Shown here piece by piece: positions 7,713 to 14,892 of a DNA stretch of 64,000 nt (its first letter is position 1; every line of letters starts with the position of its first letter). Both the position numbers and the translations under genes were made by a program. The notes below the pieces were generated by a model. It made no database searches. It was not told where the DNA came from and was given only the letters and a program-made list of their open reading frames with translations. Origin of the DNA: Burkholderiaceae bacterium (GTDB taxonomy: Bacteria; Pseudomonadota; Gammaproteobacteria; Burkholderiales; Burkholderiaceae_A); NCBI GenBank assembly GCA_004214155.1, contig SGYQ01000008.1, positions 1 through 64,000 on the forward strand, given 5' to 3'.

Positions 7713-7868
7713 TTAGATCTCAGGAGTATTGCTTTTCATTACACGCTTATTTTTTCTACATCTATCAGAACAGTATTTCACCTCCTGCCAATTATTTCGC
7801 CAGGATTTTCGCCACTCCATGGGTTTTTTACAGACAACGCAAATCTTGCTCTCCTTAATTTTTCTCAC
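7713..7868 (-). CDS. DUF2256 small zinc-ribbon-like protein
   Basis: A 51-codon gene directly after the photolyase. The GTG start overlaps the photolyase TGA as GTGA (7865-7868). The translation contains KICVVCKKPMEWRKSW, then WQEVKYCSDRCRK: two CxxC-type pairs (CVVC and CSDRC) around a W-R-K-W core, which is the DUF2256 signature. DUF2256 genes are commonly found beside photolyase/cryptochrome genes, which supports the call. Its role is unknown; the cysteine pairs suggest zinc binding. Confidence 0.85.
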   Translation of the reverse strand: MRKIKESKICVVCKKPMEWRKSWRNNWQEVKYCSDRCRKNKRVMKSNTPEI

Positions 7869-9403
7869 TGTTTATCTAGGAGTTCCAGTTGACTGTTGGA
7901 TACAAGTTGGCTTTTTTGTTTAAAATTTTTCCTCTTACGGCTTCCGTGGTCTAGATACACTTTTTTCGCAAGATCAACAAACTTTTTACTTTTCCTCATA
8001 GCCCACAGTTTTTCTCTGGCACCTTGAGAACTTTTTTTCAAATCTACGATTTTGTCAAATTCTGAATGTGGCCAACCATTGGGATTCCATTTTCTAGTAA
8101 AGATCTGGTCTGGGTCTTGATCGATAAATTGCTTTTCGGGGTTGTAAATTCTTATAGTATTAATTCCAGTGGTTCCACTTTGCATTTGTATTTGTGGCCA
8201 GTGGATACCCGGTTCATAGTCAAGAAAAAGTCTGGCGAGATGTTCTCCCGAGTGTGTCCAATGTAACCATAAGTTATTACTCGCAAAAGATACTAGCATT
8301 GCCCGCATTCTGAAATTTATCCACCCAGTAGTTTTTAGATAGTTCATGCAAGCGTCAATTAGTGGAAAGCCCGTCTTGCCCTCTTTCCACAAGTTTAGAA
8401 ACTCTTCTTCCTGAGCATTTAATTTATTTTGATTTCTAACATGTTCATAGTTTACGTGCATACATCTAAATTCCAATTGAGGCTCGAATTCAAGTTTTTG
8501 GATAAAATGACATCGCCAATGTAGTCTTTTTTCAAAGCTGCGCAAACTGCTGAATTTTGTTGCATTAAATTCTTTTGATTTTAACTCTTCTGATGCGGAC
8601 AAGAGTTCTTTGTGTAAGGCTCTTATTGACAACATGCCACTGGTTAAAAATGGAGACAACCTCGAACAAGAATATTCCGCCTTGAGGGGGCTACTCATTT
8701 CAGTGCGGTAGTTTACCGAGCGTTCTTGAAAAAATGAGGTAAGTAGTCGCTTCATTGTCTCATTTAGGTTATTCGGCAAACTTTTACTTGCTGAATCTAG
8801 GGCGAGATGGTCTACACCACAAAATTTTAATAAACCATTCCATTCAAAGTCATGTACCTCTGGAGAAAGAAATTGGTTATTTTTCATTTGTGGATTACAC
8901 ACATTTGATTGGAACACAGGAATTTTTAAACACTCTTTACCCATAAACTCCTTCCACTTTCGAGACCAAACATCGCGTTGTTTTAAACCTCTGATGACAT
9001 TATTTTGACGCTTCTCTTCCCAGAGTATATGATTTGACTTGCACCATTTCCTAACTTTGTTATCCAACAAATAGGATGAATAGTTGCCAGTCTCTTGATG
9101 ACTGTACAAAGTAAATTCCTCAAATTCCTGCTTTAATCTTGTAAGCGTATCGATGAAATTCCCTCTGGCAAGATAGATAGGAACCCTGTAACCGGTCAAT
9201 CGTTTAGCAAGTTCATATAGACCTTTAAGGAGGAGTACTTTATGACGCGTGCTCAAATCTGATGTGTTCCAACGTAGATTGTCTAAGGAAAAAAGACCAA
9301 CAGTAAAACCGTTTGCTGCCGCTGAACTTAGTGCTTCGTTATCATAAAGCCTAAGATCTTTTTTGAACCACATTATGCTAATTTTTTTGGCTGCAATCAT
9401 CAT
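7865..9403 (-). CDS. Cryptochrome/deoxyribodipyrimidine photolyase family protein
   Basis: Full-length (512 aa) blue-light flavoprotein, expected to split UV-induced pyrimidine dimers or sense light. The N-terminal antenna domain starts with IMWFKKDLRLYDNEAL. The FAD domain shows RLSPFLTSGMLSIRALH, LRSFEKRLHWRCHF, GKTGFPLIDACMNYLKTTGW, FRMRAMLVSFASNNLW and the C-terminal INTIRIYNPEKQFIDQDPD. Subclass cannot be fixed by eye; the RIYNP.KQ..DQDP ending together with DUF2256 suggests the bacterial cryptochrome-like group rather than classical PhrB. The start overlaps the preceding gene by 26 bp; ATG at 9400 or 9373 are alternatives. DUF2256 is coupled downstream. Confidence 0.88.
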   Translation of the reverse strand: MMIAAKKISIMWFKKDLRLYDNEALSSAAANGFTVGLFSLDNLRWNTSDLSTRHKVLLLKGLYELAKRLTGYRVPIYLARGNFIDTLTRLKQEFEEFTLYSHQETGNYSSYLLDNKVRKWCKSNHILWEEKRQNNVIRGLKQRDVWSRKWKEFMGKECLKIPVFQSNVCNPQMKNNQFLSPEVHDFEWNGLLKFCGVDHLALDSASKSLPNNLNETMKRLLTSFFQERSVNYRTEMSSPLKAEYSCSRLSPFLTSGMLSIRALHKELLSASEELKSKEFNATKFSSLRSFEKRLHWRCHFIQKLEFEPQLEFRCMHVNYEHVRNQNKLNAQEEEFLNLWKEGKTGFPLIDACMNYLKTTGWINFRMRAMLVSFASNNLWLHWTHSGEHLARLFLDYEPGIHWPQIQMQSGTTGINTIRIYNPEKQFIDQDPDQIFTRKWNPNGWPHSEFDKIVDLKKSSQGAREKLWAMRKSKKFVDLAKKVYLDHGSRKRKNFKQKSQLVSNSQLELLDKQ

Positions 9404-9935
9404 ACAAGCCTGAGTCCATTTGCTGCGTCATATTTTCTAAGAATGTCTTGTTTTTTCTTTCTAAACTCGCTTTGCTAACAAACAAATTTTTGAGAAAAGA
9501 GGCTTTGAATTCCGTATCTATTGTCATGTTAGTGTTGTCTTTTTGGGGGATAATTGACCATATACTGCGATAGTGGACAAAATCCCCTTCTATTTGTTCC
9601 ATAATAATTTTATAACCTGCGTATTTAACTTTTAGAATTACTTTTTGTTTGATATCAATGTTCATTATTTTTCCCACGAAATGTTGTTCTACGATAGTTG
9701 AGTCCTGATATTTGTTCAAAATCTTACTATGCTCAAGGTTTGAGTAAAACCTTGTTAGGTTATCGTAGTCCGTAAGTGCGTTAAAAACTGAGCATGGTTT
9801 TTTGTTTATTTTTGTTTTGAGCCCTATTTTGTGCATACCATTTTCTGTTGAAAAGGAATATGTAGTTGTATAAACATAAGGTGATGTTAAAAAGAATACG
9901 CATGCAATTAGCAAAATAGGGTAGGCTAGCTTCAT
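9378..9935 (-). CDS. Exported START-like (SRPBCC, cyclase/dehydrase) protein
   Basis: Protein of 185 aa with an N-terminal signal peptide (KLAYPILLIACVFFLTSPYVY) followed by a polyketide-cyclase/START-like fold. The pattern is CSVFNALTDYDNLTRFYSNL, later VEQHFVGKIMNIDIKQKV, then YRSIWSIIP and a C-terminal amphipathic helix. The family binds hydrophobic ligands; a periplasmic or membrane-anchored lipid/cofactor-binding role is likely but unproven. It overlaps the start of the photolyase by 26 bp, so both are probably one transcript, with the promoter in the short divergent gap before the DUF423 gene. Confidence 0.78.
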   Translation of the reverse strand: MKLAYPILLIACVFFLTSPYVYTTTYSFSTENGMHKIGLKTKINKKPCSVFNALTDYDNLTRFYSNLEHSKILNKYQDSTIVEQHFVGKIMNIDIKQKVILKVKYAGYKIIMEQIEGDFVHYRSIWSIIPQKDNTNMTIDTEFKASFLKNLFVSKASLERKNKTFLENMTQQMDSGLYDDCSQKN

Positions 9936-9952
9936 ATTAAGGAAGAAAATTA

Positions 9953-10360
9953 ATGCATACGTTGTATACTTTTTATGTATTGTTTAACATGTTTATCGCT
10001 ATGTTGGTGCTTTTTTACCTTTCGCACGCAGACAATAGTACATTCGATAATAACAAGTCTATTCTTTATGCTTTCGGCGTTCAACAGATACACTGCATAG
10101 CTTTATTTGGATTAATTTCTTTACTTAGATACGCTTCTTTGCCGAAAATTTGTGTGTATTTGTCCCACGCCGCTTCTATTTTGTTTTGTTTGGGCATGAT
10201 TCTTTTTTCATTAAACATATACGTAAAAAATATTTTTGAACTAAGCGTACTTGCGCCGTTGATCCCCTTTGGGGGAGCTATGTTATTTTTCGGATGGGCT
10301 CTTGCATTGTTGCTCCCGTTTTTCTGGTTTACTGCCAGGATGTTAGGGAGAAAGTTTTAA
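9953..10360 (+). CDS. DUF423 membrane protein
   Basis: Four-helix membrane protein of 135 aa. The segment AFGVQQIHCIALFGL and the C-terminal LAPLIPFGGAMLFFGWALAL match the DUF423 (YgdD-like) pattern. The family's function is unknown. It starts 17 nt from the divergent START-like gene, and its end overlaps the convergent crcB by 18 bp. Confidence 0.72.
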   Translation: MHTLYTFYVLFNMFIAMLVLFYLSHADNSTFDNNKSILYAFGVQQIHCIALFGLISLLRYASLPKICVYLSHAASILFCLGMILFSLNIYVKNIFELSVLAPLIPFGGAMLFFGWALALLLPFFWFTARMLGRKF

Positions 10361-10744
10361 AAGATATGACGTTATATAATAAAACAAAGCAGTACAAAGA
10401 ACCGAGCCTACAACGTGAGAACTAATGAGGATCGCTGCGAGGATGAGTTTTGAATTTTGCAGTAAAACAAAGATTTCTGCAGAGAACGCTGAAAATGTGG
10501 TCAAACTACCGAGAAATCCCGTAGTAATGGCTATTTTTGTGTTGTTATCTAAATTGTTATTATCTGCTATGTAAGCTAAAGCGACACCTATAAGGCAAGC
10601 TCCTAGAATGTTAGACACCAAAATTCCCGAGGAAAAAAGTTTGTTCATCGGATTGAAAAGGACGTTTAGATAATGCCTCAACATAGCACCTACTGCTGCT
10701 CCAATGGCAATGTAAATGTATAAAACTCCAGGCAAAGTGGTCAC
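10343..10744 (-). CDS. crcB: Fluoride channel CrcB/Fluc
   Basis: Fluoride-exporting channel of the inner membrane, a dual-topology dimer. The 133-aa product shows IYIAIGAAVGAMLRHYL (conserved G-G-x-RY/RH region), LVSNILGACLIG with the pore Asn, and TTGFLGSLTTFSAFSAE, the Fluc signature with its Na+ site and Phe/Ser pore residues. Four hydrophobic helices fit the family. No fluoride riboswitch could be recognised upstream. Its 3' end overlaps the DUF423 gene on the opposite strand. Confidence 0.93.
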   Translation of the reverse strand: MTTLPGVLYIYIAIGAAVGAMLRHYLNVLFNPMNKLFSSGILVSNILGACLIGVALAYIADNNNLDNNTKIAITTGFLGSLTTFSAFSAEIFVLLQNSKLILAAILISSHVVGSVLCTALFYYITSYLLKLSP

Positions 10745-10837
10745 AGTCTTGTTAAATGGATTTTCGATATTATCAATAATTTGGTTAAAATGGAACTTTG
10801 AGGCAAACGGGTAATCTGACAGTAATTGTGGGGGTTT

Positions 10838-12055
10838 ATGGCTAGAGAGCGCGGATTTTTTGAAAGATCGTTCATGTTCCGTATGATACGGGACTTTTTT
10901 CTGCTCCTCGTTATTGTTGCCGTTTTAGAGTTGGGTCTTCGCTACGCCGCAATCTTATATGAATTTAAAAACAACGAACCGGTTAGGGTGCAGCAGGTAG
11001 CCGATAAGTTGTCAAATGACATACGTTCGATTATGTTGAATGCAGGTGGTCCAACGGCTGCAAGGACGATTTATCCGATAATTGATAAAAACTACCACGA
11101 TCTTGGTTTTTTAGTCGCGGTCGAGCCGTCTCAAATTACCGTTGATTCTATTAAGGTTTCCCAGGGTATGGAGGCGTTTGGTTTGCAGCAGGTTTGGCCA
11201 ATTGGACACCATACCGAGTCCAAAGTTGATATTGCTGCTGAGCAGTATTGTCTTGGCTGCCATATTAAAGCCAAGATCGGGGATGTATTAGGCACGGTAA
11301 CTGTACGCAGTTATTTTGATCGGAAACTTGATGTTTGGTTAGAGGAAGTACGGGTTGCTGCGGGAGTATTATCTGTAAACATATTAATTCACACCCTGGT
11401 TTTGTTTTTTTTGTTAAAGATTAGAATGCAACCGCTATTAGATCTTAGGTCGACGGTTTCATCTCTTGCAAGAGGGTTAATGGATATTTCACCCAGAACA
11501 AAAACGAACTCGGAAGACGAATTCGGTGATTTAGCAACTGATCTTAACCATTTCCTAGATCGTATAGCTTTGGTTGTTAAAGATCTCGATGTTATCTTGA
11601 GTGAGGTGTTAGTTGTTGGGGATCGATTAAAAGTTTTAACAAAGCAGTTGGACAGTCAATGCCGGGAAATGAGGGAGATGCTTTTTCCAATGGAAACGGA
11701 GGGTGGTGCAGAGGGTAATGAGCTTGAGTTAGTGGCCGCGAGAGAATCCGGGGTTATGAAAACGTTGAAAACATCTGCCGAAAAAATAAAAGACAAGGGA
11801 GGAAGCAGGTCAAAAATAATTGTTGAAGAATACAACGATCTGCTCGAACAATTGCATGGCTCATTCAGTGAACTACACGATAGTGTAAAAAAAATGGCGG
11901 AATCGGAAAGAAGGCGTGGTAAAAATATTGATCGATATGACCTCTTCATGAATGCTTTAAAAGAAATGGCTTTACTTGAGGCGAGTATGCAAAGAGTTGC
12001 AAAAAGTGGAAGGGAAACACTCAGAAGAATTGTTCAGGTAACAGAAAATGATTAA
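10838..12055 (+). CDS. Membrane c-heme (Tll0287-like) plus HAMP sensor without output domain
   Basis: Membrane protein of 405 aa. TM1 lies at about residues 17-40. A periplasmic domain resembling the DUF3365/Tll0287-like heme sensor follows, ending with the c-type heme site CLGCH (about 138-142) and then TM2 (about 176-198). A HAMP-like segment (PLLDLRSTVSSLARG ... DEFGDLATDLNHFL) comes next, then a long predicted coiled coil to the C-terminus. No kinase, cyclase or chemotaxis methyl-accepting hairpin can be seen. It may signal through a protein partner or act as a redox scaffold. The ATG at 10838 follows GTGGGGG. The downstream gene overlaps by 8 bp. Confidence 0.72.
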   Translation: MARERGFFERSFMFRMIRDFFLLLVIVAVLELGLRYAAILYEFKNNEPVRVQQVADKLSNDIRSIMLNAGGPTAARTIYPIIDKNYHDLGFLVAVEPSQITVDSIKVSQGMEAFGLQQVWPIGHHTESKVDIAAEQYCLGCHIKAKIGDVLGTVTVRSYFDRKLDVWLEEVRVAAGVLSVNILIHTLVLFFLLKIRMQPLLDLRSTVSSLARGLMDISPRTKTNSEDEFGDLATDLNHFLDRIALVVKDLDVILSEVLVVGDRLKVLTKQLDSQCREMREMLFPMETEGGAEGNELELVAARESGVMKTLKTSAEKIKDKGGSRSKIIVEEYNDLLEQLHGSFSELHDSVKKMAESERRRGKNIDRYDLFMNALKEMALLEASMQRVAKSGRETLRRIVQVTEND

Positions 12056-12455
12056 TACTTTAGCGGCTTTTTTTTCCATTTTGAATGTTGGAACGGAAGT
12101 ACCAGTAAGTTTTGAAAAAGAGAAATGGATTAGCGTACAGGAAAATACCCTCTTAATTAAAAACCAAAGTATTCCCCGTAATCGCCATAGAAGGGGAGTG
12201 GTTGAGTTACAAAACTTTTCAAAAGCAACTAGTGATGGTGCCATGTCGATGGAGTTATTAACCGAATATGATTGTAAGAAAGGGACTTTTAGGTTGATTA
12301 ATCATCGTGGGTTTTCAAAAATAAATCTTGAGGGCGAGCTTGTTTATGATTGGCGTGGGTTTGACCCTAGGGCATTTGTCGGCATACCTGCTGCAACTCC
12401 GGCAAGAAACGTTTTTGAGCTAGTTTGCGGTTACAAGAGAAAGGCTGTTGATTGA
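12048..12455 (+). CDS. Small exported protein, surface-adhesin-E-like (paralogue 1)
   Basis: Protein of 135 aa with a short hydrophobic leader (INTLAAFFSILNVG). The mature part follows the pattern W...V then VVELQNFSK, DGAMSMELLTEYDC and a final FELVCGYK. It shares this layout (a strand-rich small domain with two conserved Cys in YDC and VCG) with the products at 28.1-28.5 kb and 30.9-31.5 kb, and it resembles the surface-adhesin E type family. The name does not prove an adhesive role. It overlaps the heme sensor by 8 bp and is followed 1 nt later by the DCC gene. Confidence 0.62.
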   Translation: MINTLAAFFSILNVGTEVPVSFEKEKWISVQENTLLIKNQSIPRNRHRRGVVELQNFSKATSDGAMSMELLTEYDCKKGTFRLINHRGFSKINLEGELVYDWRGFDPRAFVGIPAATPARNVFELVCGYKRKAVD

Positions 12456-12456
12456 T

Positions 12457-12837
12457 ATGAGTGAAAAAGGTAAAACGGAAGTGTATTTTGACGGGGCTTG
12501 CCCGTTGTGCAGGAGAGAGATTTCGTTGTATAGGAAATTAGACAAGGAAGGAGTAGTTAGTTGGGTAGATGTTGCTAACTGTCATCCCACCGTGTCTGGC
12601 CTAACGAAAGATGAGCTTTTGAAGAGGTTTCATATAAAGAACAAACAAGGAGTTATTCTAAGCGGGGCGAGGGCTTTTTTTGATCTTTGGAAGGAGCTTC
12701 CCGGGTGGAAGTGGCTGGGCAGGTTAGGAAAATACTCGGTCATAGTGAATATGGCGGAAATAATGTATATTGGGTTTCTTAGGGTTAGGCCGTTTATGCA
12801 GAAATGTATGAATTTATTTGAAAAAAACAAAGCATAG
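12457..12837 (+). CDS. DCC-family thiol-disulfide oxidoreductase (DUF393)
   Basis: Protein of 126 aa with the DxxCPxC signature: VYFDGACPLCRREISLY, Cys at 15 and 18. It has a thioredoxin-like start and a C-terminal region RPFMQKCMNLF. DCC proteins are predicted thiol-disulfide oxidoreductases with unknown partners. The ATG at 12457 is preferred over an upstream TTG at 12448 because it directly follows the stop of the preceding gene and gives the usual N-terminal distance to the CxxC. The gene sits between the heme-sensor pair and a peroxiredoxin, suggesting a redox-defence operon. Confidence 0.85.
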   Translation: MSEKGKTEVYFDGACPLCRREISLYRKLDKEGVVSWVDVANCHPTVSGLTKDELLKRFHIKNKQGVILSGARAFFDLWKELPGWKWLGRLGKYSVIVNMAEIMYIGFLRVRPFMQKCMNLFEKNKA

Positions 12838-12854
12838 ATTGTAAAGGAGCGAGT

Positions 12855-13511
12855 GTGAAGATAAATGATCAAGCGCCAAATTTTTCAGCCCAATCGACCA
12901 AGGGCGATATTGATTTTCATAAATGGTGTGCTGGCTCTTGGACACTATTTTTTTCACACCCAAAGGATTTTACACCTGTATGTGCGACTGAAATAAGCGC
13001 TTTGTCAGGTTCTGAAGACGAATTTAAAAAGCGTAACTGTAAACTAATAGGGTTAAGCGTTGACTCGTTGGAAAGCCATTTTGATTGGCTTAGTGAAATG
13101 GAAGAAACATATGGTAGTAATATTGAATTCCCGATTATTGCGGATAAAAACTTGTATGTTTCAAAATTGTACAATATGTTACCGGCTGATACGGTTGTCG
13201 AAGGACCCAGGTCTGCAGCTGATAATGCCACCGTTAGGACGGTCTATATAATTAGTCCTGACCTAAAAATTAAAATGATGATGTCTTACCCCATGACGAC
13301 AGGTCGAGATGTTGAAGAGCTCTTGCGTGTTGTAGATTCAATACAACTAACCAGTGGCTACAAAGTGGCAACACCAGTAAATTGGCGTGCAGGGCAGGAT
13401 GTAATTATTGCTGCATCGGTGAGTGACGATGAAGCTAGAGAGTTGTTTCCAGAGGGCTGGAAGTCTGTTAACGCCTATACGAGAGTAGTTGGGCAACCAA
13501 AAAAAAGTTAA
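12855..13511 (+). CDS. 1-Cys peroxiredoxin (Prx6 type)
   Basis: Thiol peroxidase of 218 aa that reduces peroxides. The catalytic motif is HPKDFTPVCATE with the peroxidatic Cys at 43. There is no C-terminal resolving Cys in the 2-Cys position, and the long C-terminal domain (VNWRAGQDVIIAASVSDDEA) is typical of the Prx6/AhpC-TSA-C group. The GTG start at 12855 has AAGGAGCGA upstream. It lies 17 nt after the DCC gene and probably ends that transcript. It converges on the aldolase gene with a 23-bp gap in which no terminator hairpin is visible. Confidence 0.92.
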   Translation: MKINDQAPNFSAQSTKGDIDFHKWCAGSWTLFFSHPKDFTPVCATEISALSGSEDEFKKRNCKLIGLSVDSLESHFDWLSEMEETYGSNIEFPIIADKNLYVSKLYNMLPADTVVEGPRSAADNATVRTVYIISPDLKIKMMMSYPMTTGRDVEELLRVVDSIQLTSGYKVATPVNWRAGQDVIIAASVSDDEARELFPEGWKSVNAYTRVVGQPKKS

Positions 13512-13534
13512 TCAATTATGAAGTTTGGTTTGGA

Positions 13535-14317
13535 TTATATTTGCTGTAAATAATTAGAAAATTGGGATTTCAGTGAATATAGCTCTTTAGAAATAAAATG
13601 AGCATCATGCGCGACAGCTACAAAATCAAAACCCTGACTGAATCTTTGGATGCCGCCATCATTCGACAGTGCAATTATCCCAGCTGGTTTATTCTTCCTA
13701 ATAATTAGCTTTACTGCCTTTTTAATTTCATCTTCCACTGTTTTGTCTAAAGAACTGCCTAATTTACCCATACTGGCGGCAAGATCTGATGGTCCGATAA
13801 AAATGCCGTCAATCCCTTCAGTATCAATGATTTCCTCTAGGTTTTTTAACCCATCAAGGTTTTCAATCTGAACTAGGATACTTATTTCATTAGATGCTTG
13901 TATTAAATATTCTTCCCGAAGCCCATAATCACTCGCACGACATATACCGGAGACTCCTCTCAACCCATCAGGTGGATAGGTACAGTACTTTACTGCAGCC
14001 TCGGCATCAGCGCGACCGCTAATCATTGGAATCATGATACCGTCTACACCAATATCTAAGACGCGTTTAATTTCTACAATATCATTTGATCCAACTCTTA
14101 CTAAGCAAGCTATTTCCCGGTTTCTGGATTTTACTGCGTTTAATTGATCAATCAAATTTAAAGGACCATTTATTCCATGTTCACAGTCAAATAAAATCCA
14201 ATCGAAGCCAACATTTGCAATAATTTCGGCTAAACATGGAGCCCCTAAGGTAGCCCAAATCCCGATTGTTTGTTTTTGTTTAAATAAATTTTTTTTATAT
14301 TTTCGGTCGTGATTCAT
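13535..14317 (-). CDS. HpcH/HpaI aldolase family protein
   Basis: Class II (metal-dependent) aldolase of 260 aa related to 4-hydroxy-2-oxoheptanedioate and 2-keto-3-deoxy-acid aldolases. Diagnostic parts: FDWILFDCEHGINGP, LVRVGSNDIVEIKRVLD (the phosphate/carboxylate Arg), IMIPMISG, the metal-site segment LVQIENLDG, and GIFIGPSDLAASMG. The natural substrate cannot be told from sequence, and no catabolic genes lie beside it. It stands alone between convergent and divergent neighbours. It shares the fold superfamily of methylisocitrate lyase but lacks that enzyme's signature. Confidence 0.85.
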   Translation of the reverse strand: MNHDRKYKKNLFKQKQTIGIWATLGAPCLAEIIANVGFDWILFDCEHGINGPLNLIDQLNAVKSRNREIACLVRVGSNDIVEIKRVLDIGVDGIMIPMISGRADAEAAVKYCTYPPDGLRGVSGICRASDYGLREEYLIQASNEISILVQIENLDGLKNLEEIIDTEGIDGIFIGPSDLAASMGKLGSSLDKTVEDEIKKAVKLIIRKNKPAGIIALSNDGGIQRFSQGFDFVAVAHDAHFISKELYSLKSQFSNYLQQI

Positions 14318-14414
14318 TATTAACAGAACGTGAAGTATTAGAAGGTGTGTAGGGCTTGAAGACTGTTCAGGCTAATGGTAGCATTTTATTTCTTATGTTG
14401 CCGAGATCTTTGGT

Positions 14415-14822
14415 TTGCAAACACCTACTCTAAAATTATTAACTTTGTTTATTGTTTTCTTTGGGTTGTATGGCTGTTCTCAGGAAAAGCAACCAGGGTT
14501 ATTTTTTAAAAATGTTAAGGATGGGGATGTTTTGTCATCACCAATCAATCTTGAGTTTGGTGTTGAAGGATTTGAGTTAGCGCCTTCCGGATCTATAGGG
14601 GAAAGGGTTGGTCATCATCATTTGCTTGTTAATTGCGATAGTATAATGAATGGTTTGGTCATTCCCAGAGACGTTAACCACATTGATTTTGGTAATAGTG
14701 AAACGCAAGGAACGATAGAGTTAGAGGCAGGTAGTTATTTGTTGACTTTGCAATTTGCTGATGGGACACATCGAAGCTTTGGAGAAAAGATGAGCGAATC
14801 TGGGGAGATCACTGTAAAGTGA
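14415..14822 (+). CDS. DUF4399 lipoprotein
   Basis: Protein of 135 aa with a lipoprotein signal: LTLFIVFFGLYGCSQ, Cys at 21. The mature domain contains FEGFEL-like VEGFELAPSG, then GHHHLLVNC and YLLTLQFADGTHRSFG, matching DUF4399, a periplasmic beta-sandwich family of unknown role. The His cluster GHHH is conserved in the family and could bind a metal. The start is a TTG at 14415, with no good ATG nearby. Monocistronic in appearance, 70 nt before metY. Confidence 0.78.
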   Translation: MQTPTLKLLTLFIVFFGLYGCSQEKQPGLFFKNVKDGDVLSSPINLEFGVEGFELAPSGSIGERVGHHHLLVNCDSIMNGLVIPRDVNHIDFGNSETQGTIELEAGSYLLTLQFADGTHRSFGEKMSESGEITVK

Positions 14823-14892
14823 TATTTTCTAGTTTGTTTTAGGTTAAACAAATTTAATTAACAAGTTTTTTTGAATAAGGGGGTAGTATCAA

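Noticed and set aside
7700-7716. Perfect 7-bp stem CTAACAA-AAG-TTGTTAG between convergent genes as a terminator
   Set aside because: It is AT-rich, lacks a T-run on either strand, and includes the stop codon of the DUF2256 gene; stability would be too low.
10745-10837. Fluoride riboswitch in front of crcB
   Set aside because: The short leader shows none of the conserved pseudoknot elements I would expect; no support.
13535-14317. HpaI-like aldolase as the missing methylisocitrate lyase PrpB
   Set aside because: It has the HpcH/HpaI motifs and lacks the KKCGH-type lyase signature; only kept as a remote test in the findings.
14823-14892. SAM or other methionine riboswitch before metY
   Set aside because: The 70-bp leader is too short and has no multi-helix structure.
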